From Candidatus Zixiibacteriota bacterium (GTDB taxonomy: Bacteria > Zixibacteria > MSB-5A5 > GN15 > FEB-12): 64,000 nt of DNA. Each line of letters starts with the position of its first letter. The stretch's first letter is position 1. Positions 41,261 to 50,675 of this stretch are shown here, piece after piece. The stretch lies in contig DAOSXA010000002.1 in the NCBI GenBank assembly GCA_035380245.1, positions 496,001 through 560,000 on the forward strand, in the 5' to 3' direction. Made by a program: the position numbers and the translations under genes. The notes under the pieces were generated by a model. That model had not been told where the DNA came from and made no database searches. It saw only the letters and a list, made by a program, of their open reading frames with translations.

Positions 41261-42985
41261 ATGATTCCTCAGGAGACTATCGACCAGATTCGACAGGCTA
41301 CCGATATCGTGCAGATAATCGGTGAATACCTGCGCCTGAAAAAACGAGGTCGTAATTACCAGGCACTTTGTCCGTTCCACACCGAAAAGACTCCCTCGTT
41401 CAACGTCTCCCCCGATAAACAGATTTTTCATTGCTTCGGCTGCGGCAAAGGCGGCAACGTTTACACCTTCCTGATGGAACATGAAAACATGTCGTTCGTC
41501 GAGGCGGTTCGCCACCTGGCCCGCAAAGCGAATATAACGATACGGGAAGAGCGGACATCGCCGGAACGACGCGAACAGATCGAGCGACTCAACTACGCCA
41601 ACGAAGTGGCCCTGGAGTATTTCCGCAAGACTCTGCGCCTGTCGCAGTATTCACAAGTGTACAACGACTATCTCATCGGACGTCGCGGTCTAAACGAGGA
41701 GTCAATCAATAACTTCATGCTCGGCCTGGCCGGCCAGGAATGGGACGGCTTACTCCGTTATGCCACACGCAAGGACTTATCTGCCGAAGATTTGAGCAAG
41801 GCCGGGCTGACCATACTATCGGAGAAAAAAGGGAATTACTTCGACCGTTTCCGTCAGCGGTTGATGATTCCGATTATCAATCTCAGTCAGCACCCGATAG
41901 CCTTCGGCGGTCGGACACTGAAAAAAGGTGAACCGGCCAAGTACGTGAACTCACCGGAGACGCCGCTCTACAACAAGAGCAATGTGCTCTATGGTCTGAA
42001 TTTCGCTCGCGACCACATTCGCAACACCAACACCGCGTACGTTGTCGAGGGATATTTCGACGTCATCTCGCTCTGGCAGGTCGGCATCCGCAACGTAGTT
42101 GCCTCCAGCGGCACGGCTTTCACTAGTCAACAGGCACGACTCCTGGCCCGCTTTGCCGAAGATGTATATCTGTTTTTTGACGCCGACTCGGCCGGTCAAA
42201 AAGCTGCTATCCGTTCGGTCGACTCCCTTTACGACGCCGGCCTCGAGGTCAAGGTGATCGTCGCTCCGGCCGGGGAGGACCCCGACTCACTGGCGCGCAC
42301 CAAAGGAGCCGACGTGATCCACGAGTTGACTGAAAATGCGTTGGGATTTATCCCCTTTCGCATTCGCGAGATAGACACCGGCGGGCTTGGGATTATCGCC
42401 AAGGAGAAACTGATCAAGGAATTCGCCGCTCTGTCGGATAAAATTGCCGATGCCACTCGCCGGGGATTATTTCAGGAAGAAGCCGCCAATGCCCTCAACG
42501 TCGATGTCGCTTTGCTGCGACAATCGGTCGCAACCACGCCTGCGGACTTCGAGACGTCTCCCCCACAACCGCGATATAAGTCACATCCTGATGAATTCGA
42601 GTTGTTGTCACTGCTGTTCAGCGGCGCCGGAGACATTGACATGGTGTTCGAGAAAATATCTCCCGAGGATTTTGACTCGAAACAACTGGCTCGGCTTTAT
42701 GCCGCCATGATTAATGAATATCGTACGACCGGAATTGTCGATGCGGCAGCCTTATCGGAATCGGTGCGCGACCCGGAGTTCCTTTCGCTCATTACCGAGG
42801 TTGCCTCGCGCCACTGGCCGCCCGAAGAGGTTGACGCAGCCGTCGTTATGGTAGTCAAGGCAATATCGCAGAATAAACGTAAACGTATCCGCAATAGATT
42901 GAAACAAGAGTTGGATGAGGCCACCGCCGCCGGTGACGATAAAAAAGCCGAACGATTGCTCAAGGAAATCAACGATCTGTTGTAG
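41261..42985 (+). CDS. dnaG: DNA primase
   Basis: A 574-residue primase. The CHC2 zinc finger has Cys37, His40, Cys58 and Cys61 (CPFH and CFGCGKGGN). The Toprim catalytic core follows with VVEGYFDVISLWQ (about 263) and FFDADSAGQKAA (about 304). The C-terminal helicase-binding domain is present but diverged. AAGGA five bases before the ATG. It lies between mutS2 and recN rather than beside rpoD as in Escherichia coli, though rpsU is nearby as usual. Confidence 0.97.
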   Translation: MIPQETIDQIRQATDIVQIIGEYLRLKKRGRNYQALCPFHTEKTPSFNVSPDKQIFHCFGCGKGGNVYTFLMEHENMSFVEAVRHLARKANITIREERTSPERREQIERLNYANEVALEYFRKTLRLSQYSQVYNDYLIGRRGLNEESINNFMLGLAGQEWDGLLRYATRKDLSAEDLSKAGLTILSEKKGNYFDRFRQRLMIPIINLSQHPIAFGGRTLKKGEPAKYVNSPETPLYNKSNVLYGLNFARDHIRNTNTAYVVEGYFDVISLWQVGIRNVVASSGTAFTSQQARLLARFAEDVYLFFDADSAGQKAAIRSVDSLYDAGLEVKVIVAPAGEDPDSLARTKGADVIHELTENALGFIPFRIREIDTGGLGIIAKEKLIKEFAALSDKIADATRRGLFQEEAANALNVDVALLRQSVATTPADFETSPPQPRYKSHPDEFELLSLLFSGAGDIDMVFEKISPEDFDSKQLARLYAAMINEYRTTGIVDAAALSESVRDPEFLSLITEVASRHWPPEEVDAAVVMVVKAISQNKRKRIRNRLKQELDEATAAGDDKKAERLLKEINDLL

Positions 42986-42991
42986 AAGCTT

Positions 42992-44650
42992 ATGCTGACC
43001 AGTCTGCACATCGAAAACATCGCCCTGGCGGAGAACGTGACGCTGGAATTCGAGGCCGGGCTTTCCGTCCTTACCGGCGAGACCGGCGCGGGCAAGTCGA
43101 TCATCGTCAACGCTCTCGCTTTGGCTATGGGTGATCGCGCCGACCGTGAGTATGTTCGCCACGGTGCGGAGGAAGCACGAGTTGAAGCCTGTTTCAATAT
43201 CAGCCATCTATCGAAAAGTCTCCAGAGACAACTGAGTGAATACTGCGAAAATGGTCGCATCCTGATCAGCCGGACAATCTCTTCAGAGGGAGGTTCGCAA
43301 AGCAGTATCAACGGTCGCCGGTCAACGGTGGCGCAGATTAAAGAAGCCACCGCACCGTTCGTGGAAATAGTCGGGCAGCATGCCAATCAGGCGCTCATGG
43401 ATGAGTCCAACCATCTCTCTTTTCTGGATCGCTTCGGCAGCCTGGACAGCCTCGCCGAGGAAGTCGCCGAAGACTTCCGGAAATGGCAGAGCAATCGCAC
43501 CAAACTGGAGCATCTGCGCAATCGCCGAGCACAACTGCACCAGGAACGCGAACTCCTCCTGTTCCAAAAGAAAGAAATCGAGTCAGCCCAGATACGAATC
43601 GGAGAAGAACAGGAACTTCTGACCGAACGCAAGGTGCTCGATTCGGCTCGCTTCCTCATGGAGTCGGCGGCGCAAATCGGTGAAGCGCTAGACGGCGAAG
43701 AACTGTCGGTAATCGGCCAGGTCGGCATGATTTACAAACTGCTTGACGACATGGCCCGGATCGATCCCAGCCTCGAATCGCAGAGCTCGGAGTTGTACGA
43801 CATCCAGGTCCGGCTGGAGGAACTTCGCCGTGAAGTGGAGCAGTACGGCGGATCGGTTGAAGACAATCCGGAGCGAATCGAACAGGTCAACAGCCGTCTC
43901 GATGAGTTGTACGAGTTGAAAAAGAAATACGGTGGCTCGGAAGACGCCGTGCTTCAGACGCTGGAAGCGATCAAACACAAGCTAACCGACCGAGTCGATG
44001 TCGACCAGGCTATTGACAGCCTTGCCGCTGAAGTCGACCGGCAGTGGCTTGAATTCTGCGAACGAGCGCGTGAACTGAGAATAAAACGGATCGCCGTTGC
44101 CGGGAGTCTCCAGGCGGAAGTGGAAAAAGAGCTGACTGAGTTGGCGATCAAGGAAGCCCGATTCGAGATCGAATTTGTCGAGGAAATTGACGAAAGCGGC
44201 GGTGTCTATATCGACGGCCGGGCGCTCAAACCTTCGGAATCGGGTCTCGAAACCGTCCGGTTTCGCTTTTCCGCCAATCCGGGTGAACCGGCCCGGTCGC
44301 TGGTTAAGGTTGCCTCGGGCGGTGAGATATCACGAGTACTGCTGGCGATCAAGTCGGCCGAGTTGAAGCAACGCGGGAAAAATCAACCGGTTTTGTTGTT
44401 TGATGAGATCGACGCCGGTATTGGCGGACAAACCGCCCTGCACCTGGCCGAAAAACTGAAGAGTCTGGCCAACCGGGCGCAACTGCTGGTGGTGACCCAT
44501 CTTCACCAAATCGCAAGGCTGGCGGATCAGCATTACGCCATCGAGAAAAAAGAGACCCGTTCCGGCCGCAACATAATTGCCGTTCGGCGTTTATCCGGAC
44601 CCGAAATAACCGGCGAACTAGACCGAATGATAGCCCTGCCCACAACGTAA
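42992..44650 (+). CDS. recN: DNA repair protein RecN
   Basis: A 552-residue SMC-like ATPase for double-strand-break repair. Walker A GETGAGKS is at about residues 29-36, long coiled coils span about 150-380, and the C-terminal half has the signature VASGGEISRVLLAIKSA (about 441-457) and Walker B LLFDEIDAGIGGQ. The switch His is in VVTHLHQIA. It begins six bases after the dnaG stop with no clear ribosome binding site, implying coupling. It is the last gene of the mutS2-dnaG-recN unit. Confidence 0.96.
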   Translation: MLTSLHIENIALAENVTLEFEAGLSVLTGETGAGKSIIVNALALAMGDRADREYVRHGAEEARVEACFNISHLSKSLQRQLSEYCENGRILISRTISSEGGSQSSINGRRSTVAQIKEATAPFVEIVGQHANQALMDESNHLSFLDRFGSLDSLAEEVAEDFRKWQSNRTKLEHLRNRRAQLHQERELLLFQKKEIESAQIRIGEEQELLTERKVLDSARFLMESAAQIGEALDGEELSVIGQVGMIYKLLDDMARIDPSLESQSSELYDIQVRLEELRREVEQYGGSVEDNPERIEQVNSRLDELYELKKKYGGSEDAVLQTLEAIKHKLTDRVDVDQAIDSLAAEVDRQWLEFCERARELRIKRIAVAGSLQAEVEKELTELAIKEARFEIEFVEEIDESGGVYIDGRALKPSESGLETVRFRFSANPGEPARSLVKVASGGEISRVLLAIKSAELKQRGKNQPVLLFDEIDAGIGGQTALHLAEKLKSLANRAQLLVVTHLHQIARLADQHYAIEKKETRSGRNIIAVRRLSGPEITGELDRMIALPTT

Positions 44651-44771
44651 TTCCCTGCCTCATAACATCATAAGACTAACCGCCGGGAGGGAAACCGGTA
44701 AAAAAAGTTGCCAATGAACTTGAATATCCTCTTCATTGACCGGTATGACTAGTCGAAGGGACGACAGCACC

Positions 44772-45314
44772 ATGGAGACCGATGCTGCACTGGTTATGAA
44801 AATAAAAGCTGGTCAGAGACATGCCTTTCGAGAGTTGGTGGAAAGATACAAGAAACCTGCTTATCGAATGGCTCTCGGCCTGATCGGTAATCGCGATGAT
44901 GCCCTAGATATCTCGCAGGAAGCTTTCCTGCGGGTATACAAGTCGGCGGACACCTTCGATGAGAACCAGCCTTTTCTCCCCTGGTTCTATACCATCATTG
45001 CGAATTTGTGCCGAACCTGGATGAGAAGACGCAGTCGCGTCGACAATCGCATGGTTGACGTGGAGGATCCGTCGTTCCTGTTGGTTGATGATTCCAACCC
45101 AGAGCAAACGGTAATCAAAAAAGAGACCGTCGCCAGATTGCAAAAGGCGCTCTTGCAGCTTGATTTCAGAGATCGGGAGATAATCATGCTGCAGCATTTC
45201 CGTGGGTTGTCTTACGATGAGATCGCCGAGATCCTCAAGATACCCAAGGGTACGGTTATGTCGCGTCTTTATTACTCACGCAAAAAACTGGCGGCGCTCA
45301 TGGGGAAGAACTGA
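44772..45314 (+). CDS. ECF-type RNA polymerase sigma factor
   Basis: A 180-residue sigma-70 family factor from ATG 44772, chosen because AAGGGA lies about ten bases upstream; in-frame starts at 44745 (ATG) and 44736 (TTG) are possible. Region 2 spans DALDISQEAFLRVYKSADTF and FYTIIANLCRTWMRRR; region 4 spans LDFRDREIIMLQHFRGLSYD, the helix-turn-helix and GTVMSRLYYSRKKL. Its stop overlaps the anti-sigma start (TGATG), the classic coupled arrangement. The inducing signal is unknown; envelope stress is plausible from downstream genes. Confidence 0.93.
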   Translation: METDAALVMKIKAGQRHAFRELVERYKKPAYRMALGLIGNRDDALDISQEAFLRVYKSADTFDENQPFLPWFYTIIANLCRTWMRRRSRVDNRMVDVEDPSFLLVDDSNPEQTVIKKETVARLQKALLQLDFRDREIIMLQHFRGLSYDEIAEILKIPKGTVMSRLYYSRKKLAALMGKN

Positions 45315-45757
45315 TGAACAAAGATATGCGTGAATATCTGGCAGGCTATGTCGACGGCGAGTTGACCGACGACGAAAAAGCCGCGTTCGAGGAACAATTA
45401 GCACGGGATGCGGGACTCAGAGAAGAATTGGATGAATTTCGCAAGTTGAAGGAGGCCACGTCGATGGCTCGATACGCGGATTTGCCGCTGGAGGTCTGGG
45501 AGAATTACTGGCGCAACCTCTATCGCAAGGTCGAACGGGGATTGGGCTGGATTCTGGCCTCGATCGGAGCGATCATTTTGCTGGGCTTCGGGCTGTTCGA
45601 GGGTCTCAGCAAGCTCTACGCCAATCCGGACGCACCGCTCTGGCTAAAGGTCGGGGTTACGGCGGTTGGAAGCGGCGGCGTTATTTTGCTTGTATCGTAC
45701 GGTCGCGAGCGGTTATTTGCCTACAACCGTGATCGTTATAAAGAGGTTGAACGATGA
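45314..45757 (+). CDS. Membrane anti-sigma factor
   Basis: A 147-residue protein. The N-terminal part, MREYLAGYVDGELTDDEKAAF, is like anti-sigma domains with the LxxYxDGEL pattern, but the usual HxxxCxxC zinc residues are missing. Two hydrophobic helices follow (about 77-97 and 112-130), placing the C-terminus near the inner face. It overlaps the sigma gene by one base and the YbjQ gene by four, so all three are coupled. It likely holds the sigma factor at the membrane. Confidence 0.8.
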   Translation: MNKDMREYLAGYVDGELTDDEKAAFEEQLARDAGLREELDEFRKLKEATSMARYADLPLEVWENYWRNLYRKVERGLGWILASIGAIILLGFGLFEGLSKLYANPDAPLWLKVGVTAVGSGGVILLVSYGRERLFAYNRDRYKEVER

Positions 45758-46080
45758 TCGTAACCACCTGCGAATTCATTGCCGGCAAGAAAATCATTAA
45801 AACACTCGGATTGGTTCGCGGCAACACCGTACGTGCACGACATTTGGGACGCGATATCGGAGCCATGTTCCGCAACATTGTCGGCGGTGAAGTTAACGAA
45901 TACACCAAGCTCCTGGCCGAGGCCCGCGAGCAGTCGATCGATCGCATGATCGAAGATGCACGCCAGATGGGCGCCAACGCCGTAGTGCAGGTGCGATTCT
46001 CGACTTCGGAGATGATGCAAGGAGCCGCTGAACTACTGGTTTACGGCACTGCCGTATACGTCGAAGACGACCCGGCCTAG
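45754..46080 (+). CDS. YbjQ family protein (UPF0145)
   Basis: A 108-residue YbjQ/UPF0145 protein, annotated in databases as a heavy-metal-binding domain though its role is not established. Typical segments are KTLGLVRGNTVRARHLGRDI and ARQMGANAVVQVRFSTSEM (about 72-90). It forms a pentamer in a known relative. The ATG overlaps the anti-sigma stop by four bases. A place directly behind a sigma/anti-sigma pair suggests it is part of that regulon. Confidence 0.9.
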   Translation: MIVTTCEFIAGKKIIKTLGLVRGNTVRARHLGRDIGAMFRNIVGGEVNEYTKLLAEAREQSIDRMIEDARQMGANAVVQVRFSTSEMMQGAAELLVYGTAVYVEDDPA

Positions 46081-46121
46081 CTTTTTCGCCGACGGAGCGA
46101 TCATCGGACATTTCTAACAGG

Positions 46122-48131
46122 ATGAACCAGTCGAACTCATCGAACGATGTCGGCAACAACAGGCGGTTGTGGTTACCACAGCCGTTTTTGTTTGTGTTGT
46201 GCGTGTACCTGGGCGGGTTGGTGCTGTTCGCATTGGATCGCATAACGTTCCTGATCGTGTACCGGGATCAAGTACAGGATGCAGGCTTGTTCGAGATATT
46301 GACCGCCTTCCCGGTCGGCGTCAGGTTCGATCAGATAATCGTTCTTTACATTCTGTTGCCGTTGCTTCTGACGCTTCCCTTCCTGTCGCTTAAGAACCGT
46401 ATCGTTGCCGGAGTGACACGGGATTATCTGACCGTTCTGACGGCTGTCGTGGTTCTGACAATGATTGTCGACCTCCGCTTCTTCCACTACTTCGGCACAC
46501 ACCTGAATTTCCTGGCTTACCAATACCTCGGCGACGGTGACCTGGCCTGGGACCTGATCCTGGCAGAACCACATTTATGGTTGTACCTGGCGGGTTGGAT
46601 AATCGTTGTGGCCGTCGTTCGACATTTGATCGGGAGATTGATCAGGCAAGTTCAACCGGCGCCGCATCACGGCAGTTGGTTGGTTCAGGTCGGTTTGCTG
46701 GTGGTTTTTATCGCTTTGGCTTTCCTCGGCATCAGAGGACGTGTCGGTCTGGCGCCGATCGACTGGGGAGCCGCTTATTTCAGCCGGAATGATTTCGTCA
46801 ATCAACTTGCTCTGAACGGTCCCTATACCCTCGCTCGTAATGCCCTTGAACGCGGCGGTGATTTGCGCCTCGCTACGATGAAAGAATCCGAACGATTTCC
46901 TTTCGTCACACCTGATGAAGCGCTGGCAACGGTGCGAGAAATGCTCGATCAGCCGGGTGATCTATGGATCGCGCCGGACAGTAATCTTCAACGCATTTCG
47001 CACTCCAGCCGACCGTCCCTCCCGTTTCGTCCCAACCTGATTCTGCTCATCATGGAGAGCTGGTCCGGATCGACGACCGGCGTCCTTGGTTGTCCGTACA
47101 ATCTCACCCCGAATTACGACCGCCTCGCCGAACAAGCGCACCTGTTCACGAATTTTTACGCCTCGGGAACACGAACCAGCTATGGTCTTTCGGCTACGAT
47201 TGCCTCGTTCCCCTCGCTGCCGGGACGCTCTATCATGACTCGTTACGATGCCGTACATCCGTTTGTCACGCTCTCGGAATTACTTCATGAGCGCGATTAT
47301 TACAACGTGTTCGCCTACGGCGGCGATATGGTCTTCGACAATATGCAGGGCTTTCTGCGTGAAAAGCGATATGATCGTTTTGTCGGTGAAAACTGGTTTG
47401 GCCGTGAGAACGAATTTTCCAAATGGGGTATCCCCGACCAGGTTGTGTTTGACAAGACGGAATACTTGGTCGACTCTCTCCCCCGTCCGTTCAACCTGAC
47501 CGTGTTGAGTCTTTCCAATCATGAACCGTTCGATCTGCCGGATTCGAGCGTGCAGATGTTCTTCGACGATGCCGACAGTTCCAGAGTTTACAACGCCCAG
47601 CGCTACGCCGACTTCGCGCTGGGTCGTTTTCTCGACTGGTTTCAGAGCAGTCCGTTGCAGGACAGCACGATTCTGATTATAACCGCCGATCATTGCCGCT
47701 ATCGCGCCGCCAACCTGATGCTCGATCCGGTGGTGTTTCGCATTCCGCTGTTGATTTATGCACCAATGCTTTGGAATGACTCCGGCGAGGTCGTGCCGAC
47801 CTTCGGCTCACAAGTCGATATCCTGCCAACGGTCATGGGACTGATGGGGGGAACATACGAACATGAAAGCTGGGGGCGCGACCTGTTCCGCGTACCGGTT
47901 GACTCCGGGTTCGCCACGATCAACGGCAGTGACAGGATAGGATATATCGACCATCTTTTCTACTACATGGAACACCTGGGCCGGTCGATCAAGCTGTTCA
48001 ATATCGACGTGCTCGATGATCCCTCGGCCGACGTATCGAGCGAGCACCCTGAGGAGTTTGAGGTGATGCAGGAGCGCGTTCGCCGTTACATGCAGGCGGC
48101 GGAAGATCAGAGCACGGTTTCTTTACCCTGA
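46122..48131 (+). CDS. LTA synthase-like sulfatase-fold membrane enzyme
   Basis: A 669-residue inner-membrane protein: about five helices (residues 18-215), then a large extracytoplasmic alkaline-phosphatase/sulfatase domain. Metal-site motifs include LILLIMESWSGS (Glu, about 308) and ILIITADHCRYR (Asp-His, about 518-527). In Gram-positive bacteria the family makes lipoteichoic acid; in Gram-negative-type cells relatives act as phosphoglycerol or phosphoethanolamine transferases. Given the outer-membrane protein next to it, the latter is more likely. Start ATG has only CAGG directly before it. Follows the sigma/anti-sigma/YbjQ set by 41 bases. Confidence 0.9.
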   Translation: MNQSNSSNDVGNNRRLWLPQPFLFVLCVYLGGLVLFALDRITFLIVYRDQVQDAGLFEILTAFPVGVRFDQIIVLYILLPLLLTLPFLSLKNRIVAGVTRDYLTVLTAVVVLTMIVDLRFFHYFGTHLNFLAYQYLGDGDLAWDLILAEPHLWLYLAGWIIVVAVVRHLIGRLIRQVQPAPHHGSWLVQVGLLVVFIALAFLGIRGRVGLAPIDWGAAYFSRNDFVNQLALNGPYTLARNALERGGDLRLATMKESERFPFVTPDEALATVREMLDQPGDLWIAPDSNLQRISHSSRPSLPFRPNLILLIMESWSGSTTGVLGCPYNLTPNYDRLAEQAHLFTNFYASGTRTSYGLSATIASFPSLPGRSIMTRYDAVHPFVTLSELLHERDYYNVFAYGGDMVFDNMQGFLREKRYDRFVGENWFGRENEFSKWGIPDQVVFDKTEYLVDSLPRPFNLTVLSLSNHEPFDLPDSSVQMFFDDADSSRVYNAQRYADFALGRFLDWFQSSPLQDSTILIITADHCRYRAANLMLDPVVFRIPLLIYAPMLWNDSGEVVPTFGSQVDILPTVMGLMGGTYEHESWGRDLFRVPVDSGFATINGSDRIGYIDHLFYYMEHLGRSIKLFNIDVLDDPSADVSSEHPEEFEVMQERVRRYMQAAEDQSTVSLP

Positions 48132-48137
48132 TCCCGA

Positions 48138-48172
48138 ACAAACAGAAAGCCCGGCCGGAGACCGGTCGGGCT
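48138..48172 (-). terminator. Terminator of the outer-membrane protein gene
   Basis: An 11-bp stem (48148-48158 with 48162-48172, one G-U pair) with an AGA loop. The minus-strand tail TTTCTGTTTGTT gives direction for the convergent outer-membrane gene; it may also serve the LTA-synthase-like gene as a plain barrier. Confidence 0.75.
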
Positions 48173-48198
48173 GAATCATCGCATGGATGGAACAATGC

Positions 48199-48780
48199 TT
48201 ATTTGTTGCCGATCGGCAGAGAAGCACCGACACAGACCTGAAGCATCATCGCCGACGGATCGGAAAATACGATGTGGAAGCGCGGTGCTACGAAACCGCT
48301 GATCTTCTCACCAAACTTCTTCGAGTACAGAATACCGCCGAAGATACCGAAATTGGAGTCATCACCACCGTAGAGGCCACCGCCGAAGTTCAGGTAGAAA
48401 GCTTTCTCCTCTTCGTACTGCATCACATACAGGGCATTGGCCAGAACGTTCAACTCAGTGGAACCATCACCACCGCTATATGAACCGTATACACCATAAT
48501 CAGAGGTATAGTCATAACCATAGTGCTGCCAGCCGAGCTCGCCGCCGATCATTAATCTATCGGTCAGACCATAGTGGAACATCCCGCCAAAACCGATACC
48601 GGCACTGGTTTCGAGCTTATACCCTGGACCCTCAATGTCCTTGAAGGCATCGCCAAAGCCAAGGGCATAGCCGAGATAGATGCTGCCCATCATTTTGTCC
48701 TTCACGCTCTGCATACCCTGACCGGAAACAGACATGGCGAGGAACATTACTACTACCAGTGTTGTCAGAACATAACGCAT
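48199..48780 (-). CDS. Outer-membrane beta-barrel protein (OmpA/OmpW-like)
   Basis: A 193-residue exported protein with a signal peptide (MRYVLTTLVVVMFLAMSVSG). The mature part alternates glycine/aromatic strands such as GSIYLGYALGFGDAF, AGIGFGGMFHYGLTDRLMIG and EKAFYLNFGGGLYGG, as expected of an eight-stranded barrel. The end is not the usual aromatic residue (SLPIGNK). I chose ATG 48780 because AAGGA lies eight bases upstream. It is direct evidence for an outer membrane. Function unknown. Confidence 0.83.
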   Translation of the reverse strand: MRYVLTTLVVVMFLAMSVSGQGMQSVKDKMMGSIYLGYALGFGDAFKDIEGPGYKLETSAGIGFGGMFHYGLTDRLMIGGELGWQHYGYDYTSDYGVYGSYSGGDGSTELNVLANALYVMQYEEEKAFYLNFGGGLYGGDDSNFGIFGGILYSKKFGEKISGFVAPRFHIVFSDPSAMMLQVCVGASLPIGNK

Positions 48781-49001
48781 CTGTATAATCCTTCCTGGAT
48801 TCATTTGTGTTGAAACAGGTTTATTCTCTTTGGCTTATTTATTACACTAACTAATTATCGTACCACTCCTTACGGCAGTATTCCTCCTTTCAGTTGTAAT
48901 TATTCTCAGAGTCGCCGGGAATAAAAAGCCATTCAATATCTGCTGTCAACAAGTACTTTTCCCCCTTCCTCATAATTGTAAAGGCAACAATTAAAAGACT
49001 T

Positions 49002-49037
49002 AAAATAAAACGGTTCAGGCAGATAGCGCCTGAACCG
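49002..49037 (-). terminator. Rho-independent terminator of hutH
   Basis: CGGTTCAGGC (49011-49020) pairs perfectly with GCCTGAACCG (49028-49037); loop AGATAGC. On the minus strand it is followed by TTTTATTTT. Confidence 0.92.
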
Positions 49038-49071
49038 TAGACATAACCGAATCTCTATACGAGTAGAATTA

Positions 49072-50595
49072 TTACTCCAGACTGCCTATCACAGCCTCGA
49101 CTTCCGTCAGCAGTTCACCTGATTTAACTAGTTCTTTCATCGCCGTATGGTCGGGATAAAGCGGACGATCGACATCAAGGAAATCGACATGACGCCGCAC
49201 CACCTCATGGGCTTTAGTCGTCCCGACACCGAACTTCCAATCGCGGAGATCAAGCGCCTGAGCAGCGGCCATCAACTCGATCCCGAGCACGCCGTTGGCG
49301 TTGTCGAGAATCTGGAAATTCTTGATAGCGGTGTTCATTCCCATCGAAACGAAATCCTCCTGATCGGCAGCGGCCGGGATCGACTGGATCGAGGCCGGTG
49401 CGGAAAGGATACGCTGCTCGACGATCTGCATGTCGGCCGTGTACTGCGAGAGCATCAGCCCGGAGAACATCCCCGCGCCCTTGGTCAGAAACGGCGGAAG
49501 ACCGACGCTGAGAGCGGGATTGTTGAGACGGTTCATCCGGCGTTCCGACAAAACGCTGATCATAGTAATACAGGCGCCGGCCATATCCATCGGTACGGCC
49601 ACCGGTGATCCCTGGAAGTTCGCGCCGGAAAGAGCCAGGTCTTCCTCCGGGAAAAATATCGGATTGTCTCCGACACCGTTAAGCTCGATTTCCACCTGCG
49701 AGCGAGCGTACGCGAGAGCGTCATGAGCCGCCCCGATAACCTGCGGAGTAGAACGCATGGAATAAGCATCCTGTACCTTGCATTTCATGCGTCCTTCGGC
49801 CAAATCACCTCCGGCTATCATTTTCCGAATCGCTGCCGCCGAGCGCACGGCTCCGGCAAATCCACGAACTTCATGAATCTTGGACGTATACGGTTTCATA
49901 TTGGCTTTGAGGGCTTCAAGCGACATCGACGCCGCAATCTCCGCCTGTTTGAGCCAGCGGTTGGCATCGTACAAGAAAATCGCACTCATCGCCGTCAGGA
50001 CGTTGGCGCCGTTGATCGTAGCCAAACCATCGCGAGCCTTAAGCCCCGGAACCGGTATCCCGGCCCGATCCATTGCCTCCTTACCGCTGAGCAGTTCACC
50101 CTTATAATAGGCCTTCCCTTCGCCCATCATCAGGAGGGCGATCTGTGACATTGGAGCGAGATCGCCGCAGGCTCCGACGGAGCCTTTCTGGCAAACGAAA
50201 GGAGTTACCCCTTTGTTGAGCAGCTCGACCAATGTCTGGGTGATTTCCGGCCGACAGCCGCTGTTGCCGTGGGCATGGACGTTGATCCGGGCAGCCATAG
50301 CGCCACGGACATATTCGATAGGAGCCGGATCACCGATCCCGGCGGCATGGTTGTAGATCAGGTATTTCTGAAACTGCTTGACCTGTTCATCGTCGAGCAC
50401 GACTTCGGAGAATTCACCGATCCCCGTGTTGACGCCGTACATGATCTCGCGGGCTTCGATTTTCTTTTCAAGCATGGCGCGACAGCGCTTGATCCGCTCC
50501 AGAGCGTCAGCCGCCAGCTCCACCGGCTCGTTGTGACGAGCGATTTGGACCAGCTTTTCAACGGTCAATCCCGAACCATTCAATACGATAGACAT
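49072..50595 (-). CDS. hutH: Histidine ammonia-lyase with Ala-Cys-Gly in place of Ala-Ser-Gly
   Basis: A 507-residue MIO-type lyase that removes ammonia from histidine to give urocanate. Tyr53 and His83 of the Pseudomonas enzyme align at the same numbers here (MYGVNTG and YNHAAG), which favours histidine as substrate. The cofactor tripeptide, normally Ala-Ser-Gly, reads Ala142-Cys143-Gly144 in GSVGACGDLAPMS; the codon is TGC. Cys at this place can still cyclise in published mutants of the Pseudomonas enzyme, from memory. Other motifs (NGVGDNPIFFPE, LMLSQYTADM, ADQEDFVSMG) are intact. GGAG lies eight bases before the ATG. No other hut gene is nearby. Confidence 0.93.
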   Translation of the reverse strand: MSIVLNGSGLTVEKLVQIARHNEPVELAADALERIKRCRAMLEKKIEAREIMYGVNTGIGEFSEVVLDDEQVKQFQKYLIYNHAAGIGDPAPIEYVRGAMAARINVHAHGNSGCRPEITQTLVELLNKGVTPFVCQKGSVGACGDLAPMSQIALLMMGEGKAYYKGELLSGKEAMDRAGIPVPGLKARDGLATINGANVLTAMSAIFLYDANRWLKQAEIAASMSLEALKANMKPYTSKIHEVRGFAGAVRSAAAIRKMIAGGDLAEGRMKCKVQDAYSMRSTPQVIGAAHDALAYARSQVEIELNGVGDNPIFFPEEDLALSGANFQGSPVAVPMDMAGACITMISVLSERRMNRLNNPALSVGLPPFLTKGAGMFSGLMLSQYTADMQIVEQRILSAPASIQSIPAAADQEDFVSMGMNTAIKNFQILDNANGVLGIELMAAAQALDLRDWKFGVGTTKAHEVVRRHVDFLDVDRPLYPDHTAMKELVKSGELLTEVEAVIGSLE

Positions 50596-50675
50596 ATATT
50601 ACACTCCGTTCCTGGTTATCCTGTAAATGAGACAATTGCCCGATTCAGGCAAAAAACTAGAACCGAGGACATACC

